DNA of 64,000 bases from Paraburkholderia sp. SOS3 (GTDB lineage Bacteria; Pseudomonadota; Gammaproteobacteria; Burkholderiales; Burkholderiaceae), in the NCBI RefSeq assembly GCF_001922345.1, contig NZ_CP018811.1:1674001-1738000 (forward strand), in the 5' to 3' direction. The position numbers and the translations under genes were made by a program. Shown piece by piece: positions 1 through 8,937 of the stretch. Below the pieces are notes generated by a model. The model did no database searches and was not told where the DNA came from. It saw nothing but the letters and a program-made list of their open reading frames with translations. How positions within the stretch are numbered: position 1 is the stretch's first letter; each line of letters opens with the position of its first letter.

Positions 1-1
1 G

Positions 2-3000
2 CTGCCCGAAGACCTGCGCTTGCCGATGCGGCTCGAGGTGCGCGACCTCAGCGTCGACGAGCTGCTGCTGCACGACGGCGCGTCGACGAGCGAATACTCG
101 GGTCTGCTGTTCCATGGGCGCAGCGACGGGCGGCACCACGAGGCGGTGGTCGAGCGCCTCGATACGCCGTTCGGCGCGGTGACCGCGCGGGCGAAACTCG
201 ATGGCGTGCGGCCGTTTGCGCTGACCGGCGAGGCCAGCTATGCGGGCAAGGTCAACGACGAAGCGGTGCAGGTGCAGGGGCATGTGTCGGGCACGCTCGA
301 GACGCTCGTCGCCGAGCTCGATGCGAGCGGGATGAAGCTGAACGGTCACGCGCGCATCGAGGCGACGCCGTTCGCCGACGTGCCGCTGCGGCGCGCCACG
401 CTGACCTTCGATCATGTGAACCCGCAGGCGTTTTCGCCGGGCGCGCCCGCGGCCGATCTCGCGGTGCGCGCGGATTTGCGGCCGGCCGGGGAGCAGGCGC
501 CCGCAGGGTTCGACGGGCCGCAAGCGCCGGGCGGCGCGAGCGCAGCGGCGGCCAGCGAAACGGCCGCAACGGCCGGCGGCACGATTGCGCCCGCCAGTTC
601 CGCACATGCGGCGAGCGCCGCGAACATGGCCAGCGCCGCGCCGCCCGCCAGCCCCGCGACGCGCCCGCGCGGCTTCGCGGTCACCGGCTCGGTGTCGATC
701 GTCAATGCGAAACCGGGCTCGATCGACGCGCACCTGCTGCCGCTGATCGACGCAAACGCCGACGTGCGGCTCGACGCGCAGACGCAGCGCATCTCGAATC
801 TGAACGTGCGGCTCGTCAGGAACGCGACGGTCACGGGCGACGGCTCGCTCGCCGGCAAGCGCGGCCGGCTCGATCTGAAGGTTGCGAAACTCGACCTGAA
901 CGCGCTCGTCGCGAGCGTGCGGCCGACACAGTTCGCCGGCCCGATCGCGATTCGTCTGAACGACGATATCCGCACCGTGACGCTCGATCTCGCCGATCCG
1001 CACGCGGCGCTGCGCGTGCAGGGCAAGGTCACGCTCGACCCCGCGCGCACGAGCTTCAACGACGTGCGGCTGACGTCGGGCAAAGGGCGCATCGATGTGT
1101 CCGGCGCGATCAAGAACGATGCGAGTTCGACGTACAACCTGAAGGCGGCGCTGACCGACTTCGATCCGCTTTCGCTGACGTCGCTGATGACGCCGAAGCC
1201 GGCGGCCAGGGCGCCGGCTTCGGGTAGAAGAGGCGCCGCTAACGCCGCTAATGCCGCTAACGCCGCCGCGCCCGGCAAACCCGCTACGGCGACCCAACCC
1301 GCTGCCTCGGCCCAACCCGCGTCCGCGCGAAAAATCGAAGCGCGCATCAACGGCACGATCGCGGCGACCGGCCTGCTCGCGCCGGCCTTCACGACCAAGG
1401 CCGAATTCAAGCTCGGCGACAGCATGTACGACAACCTGCCGATGACGGGCGGCGGCACGATCCAGCTGGCCGGCTCGCGCATTCTGCCGAGCCACGCGAG
1501 CTTGTCGGTGGCCGGCAATCAGGTCGACCTGCAAGGCAGTTTCGGCGGCCGCGGCGACCGGCTGCGCTTTCGCGTCGATGCGCCGCAGCTCGACCGGCTC
1601 GGCTTCGGCGTCGCGGGTCTCGTGCATGCCGACGGCGATCTGACGGGCACCTTCGCGCATCCGAACGTGACGCTCGATTACAAGGCCGACAGCGTGGTAT
1701 TCGGCTCGAACCGCGTCGGCCACGCGCAAGGCCATGCCGAGTTGCGCGACGGCGCGAATGGCGCAATGGTATTCACGACCGACGCGCGCAATCTGAGCAC
1801 CGCGGGAATCGAGCTGAAGACGCTCACGGCGCGCCTGAACGGCACGCGCGCCAACCATACGTTCGAGGCCGCGGCTGCCGGCACGTTGCGCGACCGGCCG
1901 CTCGATCTGACGCTTGCCGCAAACGGGCATCTGAGCGACGCGCGCGACGGCACGCACTGGGACGGTACGATCACGCGGCTGCAAAACCGCGGCACGCCCG
2001 CGCTGAATATGGAGTCGCCGCTCGCGGTCAGCACGGGCCCGCAGCGTCTTACGCTCGGCGCGACGCGCCTCACGCTCGAAGGCGCGCTGCTCGACCTGAA
2101 ATCGCTGTCGTACGACCACGGGCGCGTACGCTCGGCCGGCACGCTGACCGGCATTTCGGTCGCGCGCCTGCAGCAGCTGCGCCAGGAGTTCACGGGCGCG
2201 GCGCCGCTTGCGAAAACCGACCTCGTCTTCGATGGCGACTGGGACTTCGCGCTCGGCGACACCTCGAGCGGCCATATTCAGCTGAAGCGCCGCAGCGGCG
2301 ACGTGACGGTCGAAGTGGGGCGCGGCCTCGCGTCGCTCGGCGTCACCGATATTTCGTCGCGCGTCGATTTCGCGGCCGGCAACCGCGTGAACCTGACCGC
2401 GCACGCGCAGGCGAGCCGCCTCGGCGTGATCGACGCCGAGGCGCACACGGCGCTTGCGATGCGCGACGGCGCGCTGGCGCTCGACGAAAACGCGCCGCTG
2501 ACCGGCAAGATCGACGCGAACGTGCCGTCGCTGAAAACGACGGGCGGCCTGTTCGGCCCGAGCTATCTGCTCGACGGCCATCTCGCGTTGCGCCTCGCGC
2601 TCGGCGGTACGGTAGCGAAGCCGAATCTGTCCGGCTCGCTGGTCGGCGACGGCCTGTCCGTGACTGCCGTGGACCTCGGCGTGCAGTTGAAGAACGGCGT
2701 CGTGCGCATCGGGCTGTCGGAGAATCTCGTCGAATTCCAGCAGGTCGAGTTTCACGGCGGCGACGGCACGCTGCGCGCGACGGGCCGCGTACGGCTCGAT
2801 AACGCGGAGCCGGACCTGACCGCGAGCATCGTCGCCGATCATCTCGAACTGTTCGCGTCGCCGGAACGGCAACTGGTGCTGTCCGGCAGCGCGAGCGTCG
2901 CGAACGCGGGGCAGCAGGGCGGGCTGGCGATCAACGGCAAGTTCAATGTCGAGCATGCGCTGTTCGACATGCCGGAGCAGGGCGCGCCGAGCCTCGGCGA

Positions 3001-3805
3001 CGACGTCGTGATCGTGCGGCCGGACGGCTCGGTGATCGGCGGCAAACCGCCCGAGGTCGGCACCGCGACGAGGCCGGTCGGCCCGTTCGCGCCGCGCGCG
3101 AATATCGACATCAATCTCGGCAACGACTTCCGCTTCCGCGGACAGGGCGCCGATGTCGGGCTGCGCGGCACGATCACCGCGCTGTCCGCGCCGAACATGC
3201 CGCTACGCGCGGTCGGCAACGTCCGCGTGACCGAAGGGTCGAGCTATACCGCGTTCGGCCGCAAGCTCACGATCGAGAACGGCTTTTTCACGTTCAACGG
3301 GCCGGTCGCGAACCCGGGCATCAATATTCTCGCGATGCGCCGCAATCAGGAGGTCGAGGCGGGCGTGCAGGTGACGGGCACGATCCAGTCGCCGGTCGCA
3401 AAGCTCGTCTCGGAGCCGAACGTGCCCGACAATGAGAAGCTTTCGTGGCTGCTGTTCGGTCACGGCACCGATCAGGGCAACAACCTCGGTCAGCAGAGCA
3501 CGATGACCACCGCGCTCGCGCTGCTCGGCAGCGCGAGCGGCAAGCGCATCGCGCAGACTTTCGGACTCGACGAGTTTTCGATCGGACGCAGCGAAGTGGG
3601 TCTGACCGATCCGCAGGTCGTGATGGTATCGAAGGCGATCAACGAGCGTTTCGTGGTCGGTTACGAGCAGGGGCTGCAGTCGGCGAGCAACGCGATCAAG
3701 GCGACGCTGAACCTCACGCGCTACTGGTCGGTGGCCGCTTACGGCGGCACGTTCCAGGGCATGGATCTGCTTTATACGCGGCGGTTCGACCGCTGGCCCT
3801 GGTGA
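2..3805 (+). CDS. tamB: TamB translocation/assembly module, 5' truncated by window edge
   Basis: This is the C-terminal part (about 1,267 codons) of TamB, the AsmA-like inner-membrane and periplasmic protein that works with the Omp85 protein TamA in outer-membrane assembly. The frame is open through position 2, so the N-terminal anchor lies upstream. The conserved TamB (DUF490) domain occupies roughly the last 350 residues: repeated amphipathic beta-strand segments, a VRVTEGSSYTAFGRKL stretch near 3220-3270, and an aromatic C-terminus (RRFDRWPW). Two alanine/proline/serine-rich linkers, at about 500-670 and 1200-1335, interrupt the repeats; the second coincides with a 9-bp DNA repeat. The last 34 bases overlap the convergent DMT permease gene. 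Identity is secure for the C-terminal part. Confidence 0.9.
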   Translation: MPEDLRLPMRLEVRDLSVDELLLHDGASTSEYSGLLFHGRSDGRHHEAVVERLDTPFGAVTARAKLDGVRPFALTGEASYAGKVNDEAVQVQGHVSGTLETLVAELDASGMKLNGHARIEATPFADVPLRRATLTFDHVNPQAFSPGAPAADLAVRADLRPAGEQAPAGFDGPQAPGGASAAAASETAATAGGTIAPASSAHAASAANMASAAPPASPATRPRGFAVTGSVSIVNAKPGSIDAHLLPLIDANADVRLDAQTQRISNLNVRLVRNATVTGDGSLAGKRGRLDLKVAKLDLNALVASVRPTQFAGPIAIRLNDDIRTVTLDLADPHAALRVQGKVTLDPARTSFNDVRLTSGKGRIDVSGAIKNDASSTYNLKAALTDFDPLSLTSLMTPKPAARAPASGRRGAANAANAANAAAPGKPATATQPAASAQPASARKIEARINGTIAATGLLAPAFTTKAEFKLGDSMYDNLPMTGGGTIQLAGSRILPSHASLSVAGNQVDLQGSFGGRGDRLRFRVDAPQLDRLGFGVAGLVHADGDLTGTFAHPNVTLDYKADSVVFGSNRVGHAQGHAELRDGANGAMVFTTDARNLSTAGIELKTLTARLNGTRANHTFEAAAAGTLRDRPLDLTLAANGHLSDARDGTHWDGTITRLQNRGTPALNMESPLAVSTGPQRLTLGATRLTLEGALLDLKSLSYDHGRVRSAGTLTGISVARLQQLRQEFTGAAPLAKTDLVFDGDWDFALGDTSSGHIQLKRRSGDVTVEVGRGLASLGVTDISSRVDFAAGNRVNLTAHAQASRLGVIDAEAHTALAMRDGALALDENAPLTGKIDANVPSLKTTGGLFGPSYLLDGHLALRLALGGTVAKPNLSGSLVGDGLSVTAVDLGVQLKNGVVRIGLSENLVEFQQVEFHGGDGTLRATGRVRLDNAEPDLTASIVADHLELFASPERQLVLSGSASVANAGQQGGLAINGKFNVEHALFDMPEQGAPSLGDDVVIVRPDGSVIGGKPPEVGTATRPVGPFAPRANIDINLGNDFRFRGQGADVGLRGTITALSAPNMPLRAVGNVRVTEGSSYTAFGRKLTIENGFFTFNGPVANPGINILAMRRNQEVEAGVQVTGTIQSPVAKLVSEPNVPDNEKLSWLLFGHGTDQGNNLGQQSTMTTALALLGSASGKRIAQTFGLDEFSIGRSEVGLTDPQVVMVSKAINERFVVGYEQGLQSASNAIKATLNLTRYWSVAAYGGTFQGMDLLYTRRFDRWPW
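1235..1264 (+). repeat. 9-bp tandem repeat inside tamB
   Basis: About three copies of GCCGCTAAC/GCCGCTAAT in frame, encoding an Ala-Asn-Ala run in a low-complexity linker of TamB. The unit length keeps the frame, so copy number could vary without breaking the protein. Confidence 0.7.
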
Positions 3806-4731
3806 GCATGCCGCGCGGCCGTGCCGCATCGCAATGCGACCGCAACGCCGCCGAGCGTCAGCATCATCGCCACGGCTTCGCTCGCGCCGAACGGTTCTCC
3901 GAGCGCGCAAGCGGCCGCGACGATGCCCATGATCGGCACGAGCAGCATGCCGGTCGCGGCGACGTCCGCAGGCAGCCTGCGCAACGTGGCAAACCACGTC
4001 AGGTAGCACACGCCCATGGGCACGAGCGTCATGTAGACCATGACGGCCATGCCGTCCGGTTTCAGACTCGCGAAGCTCGGGTGTTCCAGCACGATGCCCG
4101 CCAGCACCAGCGGCACGCATCCCAATCCGACCTGCCACGCGACGAGCGCAATGGGCGGCACAGGCAACGGGTCGCGTGAATTGACGGTGCCCAACGCAAA
4201 CAGCACGGCGGCGCCGAGCGCGCACGCAATGCCTTCGAGCTTGCCCGCATCGAAGGCGAGTCCGCGGCCGCCGAGCAGCACCACGAGGCCCGACATGCCC
4301 AGCACGATCGCGAGCAGCGACATGCGCGACGGCCGCCTGCCGAGCACCGGCCATGCCAGCAGCATCGACCAGATCGGCATCGTGTAGACGAGCAGCGCGC
4401 CTTCGCTGACGCTGAGCCATTTCATCGACAACGTCGACAGACCCATCCACGCGAGCACGTTCGTGCACGAAGCGAGCATGATGCGCGGCATCAGGGACCA
4501 GGGCACCCGCAGGCGCTCGCCGCACAGCGCGGCGACGATCGCGAGAATGACCGATGCCGTCACGCCGGCGACGCCGCGCGAAAAGAGCGGAGGCCATTCC
4601 CGCAGCAGGATTTTCATGGCGGGCCAGTTCAGCGCCCAGCCCAGTGCCGTGACGAACAGGAAGAAAGCGCCTGCGCCGAGCGTCGACAGGCGCTGGTGGG
4701 CCGCGTGATGCGCGGCATAGCCGTGACTCAT
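3772..4731 (-). CDS. DMT-superfamily permease (EamA family)
   Basis: A 319-residue inner-membrane protein with about ten hydrophobic segments in two EamA-type halves, as in RhaT/YdcZ-like drug/metabolite transporters. The N-terminal half starts with a helix carrying GWALNWPAMK and the second half begins near ALGAAVLFALGTVNSRDP. The ATG directly follows the stop codon of the aldehyde dehydrogenase (TAG then ATG, no gap), so it is the last gene of the catabolic operon starting at 14114. Position suggests export or uptake of a pathway metabolite, but the substrate cannot be read from sequence. The 3' end overlaps tamB by 34 bp. Confidence 0.85.
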   Translation of the reverse strand: MSHGYAAHHAAHQRLSTLGAGAFFLFVTALGWALNWPAMKILLREWPPLFSRGVAGVTASVILAIVAALCGERLRVPWSLMPRIMLASCTNVLAWMGLSTLSMKWLSVSEGALLVYTMPIWSMLLAWPVLGRRPSRMSLLAIVLGMSGLVVLLGGRGLAFDAGKLEGIACALGAAVLFALGTVNSRDPLPVPPIALVAWQVGLGCVPLVLAGIVLEHPSFASLKPDGMAVMVYMTLVPMGVCYLTWFATLRRLPADVAATGMLLVPIMGIVAAACALGEPFGASEAVAMMLTLGGVAVALRCGTAARHAHQGQRSNRRV

Positions 4732-6153
4732 CTAGAAACCCGCGATCGCCTTGAGTTCGAGGTAATCGCCGAGACCGAACTCCGCGTGTTCGCGGCCGTT
4801 ACCCGACTGCTTGTAGCCGCCGAACGGCGCGTTCGCATCCCACGGTGCTTCGTTGATGTAGACGTTGCCCACGCGCAGCTTCGCGGCGACGCGCCGTGCC
4901 TTGTCCTGGTCGTTCGTCTGCACGTAGCCGGCGAGGCCATACGGACTGTCGTTGGCGATGGCGAGCGCGTGCGCTTCGTCGTCGAATGCCATGATCGACA
5001 GCACGGGCCCGAAGATTTCCTCGCGCGCGATGCGCATGTCGGGCGTGACGTCCGCGAACACGGTGGGACGCACGAAATAGCCTTTGTCGACGCCTTCGGG
5101 TCGGCCCGGGCCGCCGGCCGCGAGCGTCGCGCCCTGCGCGACGCCGCTTTCGATCAGCGCCTGGATATGCGCGTATTGCTTCGCGTTGACGACCGGTCCG
5201 AGTTCCGAATGCTCGTTTTCCGGCGGGCCGACGCGGATCGCATTGGCGGTTTGCGCGGCAATGCGCGCGGCGCGCGACATCAGCGCGCGAGGCACGAGCA
5301 TGCGGGTAGGGGCGCTGCACGACTGCCCGCAGTTGAGATAGCTCGCGCGCACACCGAACGCGACGGCGCGATCGAAATCGGCATCGTCGAAAATAATGTT
5401 GGCCGATTTGCCGCCCAGTTCCTGATGCACGCGCTTGACGGTCTGCGCCGCGGCTTTCGCGACGGCGATTCCCGCGCGCGTCGAACCCGTGATCGACACC
5501 ATATCGACGCGAGCATCGCGCGACAAGGCTTCGCCGACGATCGCGCCGTCGCCGTTGACGAGGTTGAACACGCCCGGGGGAAAGCCTGCGTCATCGATCA
5601 TCTGCGCGAAGCGCAGCGCGCTGTACGGCGAAAATTCGCTGGGCTTGACGACCATCGTGCAGCCGGCGGCCAGGGCGGGCGCGACCTTGACGACGAGCTG
5701 GTTCATCGGCCAGTTCCACGGCGTGATCAGCGCGCACACGCCGATCGGCTCTTTCGCGAGCACGGTCGCGCCGCGCGTTTCGCTGAAGCTGAATTCGCGC
5801 AGCACGCGGATCGCGGTTTCGAGATGCGCGCGACCGAGCGCGATCTGCGCGCCGCGCGAGAACCCGCTCGCCACGCCCATCTCGGCGGTCATCAGTTCCG
5901 CCATCTCCTGCGCGCCGGCGTTGTATCGCTCGAGCAGGCGCGTGAGCAGGGCAAGGCGCGTCTCGCGCGAAGTGGCCGACCACGCGTCGAATGCGCGCTG
6001 CGCGGCATCGACGGCCGCGGCCGCGTCATCGGCGTTGCCCATCGCGAGCTGGCCGGTGACGGCCTCCGTCGCAGGGTTGACGATCGCGAAGGTATCCGTG
6101 CCGCGCGGCGCGACCCATCGGCCATCGATATAAAAGCGGTCAGTCCTTACCAT
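4732..6153 (-). CDS. NAD(P)-dependent aldehyde dehydrogenase
   Basis: A 473-residue ALDH-superfamily enzyme. Visible features are the ITPWNWPMNQ cofactor motif (about 143-152), Lys170 in VVKPSE, Glu245 in QELGGKS and the catalytic Cys279 in NCGQSCSAP. The ATG at 6153 is preceded by GGAGACAACCG. It lies 13 bp after a short-chain dehydrogenase and abuts the DMT permease gene. In this operon it probably oxidises the short aldehyde released by the class II aldolase (for example glycolaldehyde or lactaldehyde) to an acid; that role is inferred from context only. Confidence 0.88.
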   Translation of the reverse strand: MVRTDRFYIDGRWVAPRGTDTFAIVNPATEAVTGQLAMGNADDAAAAVDAAQRAFDAWSATSRETRLALLTRLLERYNAGAQEMAELMTAEMGVASGFSRGAQIALGRAHLETAIRVLREFSFSETRGATVLAKEPIGVCALITPWNWPMNQLVVKVAPALAAGCTMVVKPSEFSPYSALRFAQMIDDAGFPPGVFNLVNGDGAIVGEALSRDARVDMVSITGSTRAGIAVAKAAAQTVKRVHQELGGKSANIIFDDADFDRAVAFGVRASYLNCGQSCSAPTRMLVPRALMSRAARIAAQTANAIRVGPPENEHSELGPVVNAKQYAHIQALIESGVAQGATLAAGGPGRPEGVDKGYFVRPTVFADVTPDMRIAREEIFGPVLSIMAFDDEAHALAIANDSPYGLAGYVQTNDQDKARRVAAKLRVGNVYINEAPWDANAPFGGYKQSGNGREHAEFGLGDYLELKAIAGF

Positions 6154-6166
6154 CGGTTGTCTCCGT

Positions 6167-6931
6167 TCAATGGAAGTAGATGCCGCCGCAGACGTTGAGC
6201 GCCTGCCCGGTCACGAAAGCCGACTGCTCCGAAGCGAAGAAGAGCGCGGGTCCGACGATGTCTTCCGGCTTGCCGAGCCGCTTGAGCGCGGCGACGTCTT
6301 CCCAGTGCCGCACGGCCGCTTCGCTGCCGAGATTGTTGCGGCCCATTTCGGTGAGGATGATGCCGGGACAGATCGCATTGACGGTCACGCCGTCCATGCC
6401 CACTTCCTGCGCGAGCACGCGCGTGAGCGTGATGACGGCCGACTTGGTCGCGGCGTAGTGGCCCTGCGTCGCCACGCCCTGACGGCCGGCGATGGACGCG
6501 ATGTTGATGACGCGCCCCGTCTTGCGCTCGCGCATGTGCGGCACGACGGCCTGGCACATCATGAGCACGCCCTTCACGTTGACGTCGAAGTGCGTGTCCC
6601 AGGTCTTTTCGTCGAGATCCTGCAGCAGCGAGGGCTTGAGCACGCCGGCATTGTTGATGAGCACGTCGATGCGGCCGGCCGCCGCGAGCGCGCGCTGCGT
6701 CACGTCGTCGATCTGCTTACGGTCGCTGACGTCGAGCGCGAACAGATGGGCCTTGCGTTCGCGCCGGCCGATCAGGTCGGCGGTCTTGCGCAGTTCGGCT
6801 TCGGTTTGCGGCAGATCGGTGACGACGATGTCGTAGCCGGCGTCGGCGAAGCCGAGCGCAAGCGCCTGTCCGATGCCGCGGCTCGCGCCGGTTACCAGTG
6901 CGACGGGGCGGGTCGAGTCCGTGTTTTGCAT
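6167..6931 (-). CDS. SDR-family oxidoreductase (second SDR of the operon)
   Basis: A classical short-chain dehydrogenase of 254 residues with nucleotide motif TGASRGIG (14-21), NNAG (93-96), and catalytic Ser146, Tyr159 and Lys163 (YAATK). The open frame runs much further upstream, but the ATG at 6931 is chosen because GGAGAA lies just before it and because the upstream extension overlaps the kinase gene. It starts 17 bp after the PfkB kinase stop. It probably interconverts a polyol or hydroxy-acid and a ketone in the same pathway. Substrate unknown. Confidence 0.85.
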   Translation of the reverse strand: MQNTDSTRPVALVTGASRGIGQALALGFADAGYDIVVTDLPQTEAELRKTADLIGRRERKAHLFALDVSDRKQIDDVTQRALAAAGRIDVLINNAGVLKPSLLQDLDEKTWDTHFDVNVKGVLMMCQAVVPHMRERKTGRVINIASIAGRQGVATQGHYAATKSAVITLTRVLAQEVGMDGVTVNAICPGIILTEMGRNNLGSEAAVRHWEDVAALKRLGKPEDIVGPALFFASEQSAFVTGQALNVCGGIYFH

Positions 6932-6948
6932 GTCGATGTTCTCCGCGA

Positions 6949-7923
6949 TCAGAATTGGGCTGCAGTGAGAGGCGTGGGCTGTCTGGCCGGCAGCGTGCGC
7001 AGCGCCTCGACGGTGTCGTCGAACGATTTGAGCTTGCCTTGCGAGCCGAGTCCCATCGCAACCTTCGCCGCGACCGCCGACGCGAAGCGCGCGCATTCGC
7101 GCAAGTCCCAGCCCTTGGTCAGCCCGACGATGATGCCCGCCGTGAAGCTGTCGCCGCAGCCGGTCGTATCCGATACGGCGATGTCGAACGCAGGCAGCGT
7201 GAACGGCTCGCCATGCTCGGGCGCGACGTAGACGCCGTGCGCGCCCAGCGTCAGGATGCAGTTCTTCACGCCGCGCGCGCGGAAGAAGCGCGCAACCTCG
7301 GCGACATCGCCCGTGCCCGCCATTTCCGACGCTTCGTCGATGCTCGGCACGAAGTAGTCGAGATACGGCAGGCACGGCTCGACGAGTGCGATCGTCTCGG
7401 GCGTCGCCTGGATCAGATCGAAGGTCGTGATGCGGCCCAGCTCTCTCGCACGGCGCAGCAGCGCGACGGTCGGCTCGCCGTCGAACGCTTTCATGAGGCC
7501 GGTCCCGCCCACATGCACGATGCGCGCATCGAGCGCCGCGTCGAACTGCTCGGCGCGCACGGTGAAGGCGTTGGCGCTGCCCGGCACATGCAGCGCCGGG
7601 CGCTCGCCGTTCGGACGCACAGGCAGAATCGTCGCGGACGTTTGCACGTCGCTCGTGCGCGACACGAGTGCGCAGTCGACGCCATAGCCCTGCATCTTCG
7701 CGACGAGGAAATCGCCCATGTCGTCGGTGCCCACGGTCGTCACCGAACGCGTGCGGATACCGAGCATCGCGCAGGCGACCGATGTCGCGCCGGCCGTGCC
7801 CGCGACCGTCATGCAGATTTCCTCGATGTAGGCCGCGCGCCCGCCGGGCGGAATCGCCGTTACCGGACGTCCGAGCACGTCGAGCACGTGAAAGCCGATG
7901 CAGCTAACGTCGAATGTAGTCAC
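6949..7923 (-). CDS. PfkB-family carbohydrate kinase
   Basis: A 324-residue ribokinase/PfkB sugar kinase. The C-terminal signature DTTGCGDSFTAG contains the catalytic base Asp258 and the anion hole; the N-terminal half has the Gly-rich sugar-binding region (AGTAGATSVACAMLG, 41-55). The start is GTG at 7923 with AAGGA upstream. It lies 15 bp after an ABC permease gene. In this operon it most likely phosphorylates the ketose made by the dehydrogenase, giving the substrate of the class II aldolase. The family covers ribokinase, fructokinase and tagatose kinases, so the exact sugar is open. Confidence 0.88.
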   Translation of the reverse strand: MTTFDVSCIGFHVLDVLGRPVTAIPPGGRAAYIEEICMTVAGTAGATSVACAMLGIRTRSVTTVGTDDMGDFLVAKMQGYGVDCALVSRTSDVQTSATILPVRPNGERPALHVPGSANAFTVRAEQFDAALDARIVHVGGTGLMKAFDGEPTVALLRRARELGRITTFDLIQATPETIALVEPCLPYLDYFVPSIDEASEMAGTGDVAEVARFFRARGVKNCILTLGAHGVYVAPEHGEPFTLPAFDIAVSDTTGCGDSFTAGIIVGLTKGWDLRECARFASAVAAKVAMGLGSQGKLKSFDDTVEALRTLPARQPTPLTAAQF

Positions 7924-7938
7924 GTGTGTTTTCCTTCA

Positions 7939-8937
7939 TCAGTGAGAGCGGCCGCGCAGCGCGAAGCTGGCCGCGAGAACGACGAACACCAGCACGCCGA
8001 TGCCGACCTGCTGCCAGTAGAAATTCCAGCCGACGAGCAGCAGCCCGTTTTTCATGGCCGCGAGCATCAGCACGCCGATCAGCGTGCCGGGAACGCTCGG
8101 GCGCCGCTCGGTGCTCAGCGTCGTGCCGATGAACGTCGCGCCGATCGCATCGAGCAGAAACGCGTTGCCCGACAGCGGCACATACGACTTCACCGTTGCC
8201 GAGAGCAGAATGCCGGCGATGCCCGCGAGCAGCGCGCCCGCGATATACACCCACGAAAGCTGCCTTGCGACGCGAATGCCCGAGTAGCGCGCGACGCCGG
8301 GCTGCACGCCGAGCGCGACGATCTGCCGGCCGAACACGGAGCGGTGCAGCAGCAGATAGACGGCGAGGGCGCACGCGAACAGCACGATGACCGGCGTCGG
8401 CACATGGAACAGCGCGGAGCGCGCGATGCTGTCGAACGCCGCGGCCGGCTGGCCTGTGATCAGATAGATCGGCTGGCCGCCGCCGGTGGCGAGCTGCTGC
8501 GTGCTCTGTCCGATGAAGAGCACGCCGAGGGTGGCGAGAAACGGGCTGATCCTGAGCCGCGTGATGAGGATCGCATTGAGCACGCCGACCAGCACGGCGA
8601 CGCCGAGGCCCGCGGCGAGACTTGCCGCCACGCCGTGTCCCGCGCCGAGCAGCATGACGAAGATCATGCTGGCGAGGTCGACGGCCACGCCGACCGACAG
8701 ATCGATACCGCCCGACGAGACGACGAGCGTGAGCCCGAGCGCGACGATCGCGAGCAGCACGACGTTGTTGACGAGCACGTTGAAAAGATTGGCCGGGCTC
8801 AGGAACGTGTCGGTGACGAGCGAGAAGACGAAGCAGATCAGCGCGAACACGACGATCAGGCTGTAGGTCGCGGCGAGCCTGCCGATCTGCGAGAAGTGGC
8901 GCGACGCGGCGCCGGTCTGTGCGGGCGTGGTGCTCAT
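7939..8937 (-). CDS. Ribose-type ABC transporter permease (second permease)
   Basis: A 332-residue RbsC/XylH-family inner-membrane permease with eight or more hydrophobic segments and the family stretch SSGGIDLSVG near residue 75. The ATG at 8937 overlaps the stop of the preceding permease gene (ATGA arrangement), so the two are translationally coupled. With the other permease, the double-domain ATPase and the binding protein it makes a complete CUT2-type importer. Two different permeases suggest a heterodimeric channel. Confidence 0.9.
   Translation of the reverse strand: MSTTPAQTGAASRHFSQIGRLAATYSLIVVFALICFVFSLVTDTFLSPANLFNVLVNNVVLLAIVALGLTLVVSSGGIDLSVGVAVDLASMIFVMLLGAGHGVAASLAAGLGVAVLVGVLNAILITRLRISPFLATLGVLFIGQSTQQLATGGGQPIYLITGQPAAAFDSIARSALFHVPTPVIVLFACALAVYLLLHRSVFGRQIVALGVQPGVARYSGIRVARQLSWVYIAGALLAGIAGILLSATVKSYVPLSGNAFLLDAIGATFIGTTLSTERRPSVPGTLIGVLMLAAMKNGLLLVGWNFYWQQVGIGVLVFVVLAASFALRGRSH

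Noticed and set aside
1235..1264. Repeats considered as a CRISPR or phase-variation tract
   Set aside because: Units are 9 bp, in frame, with no spacers; they fit a coding low-complexity linker.
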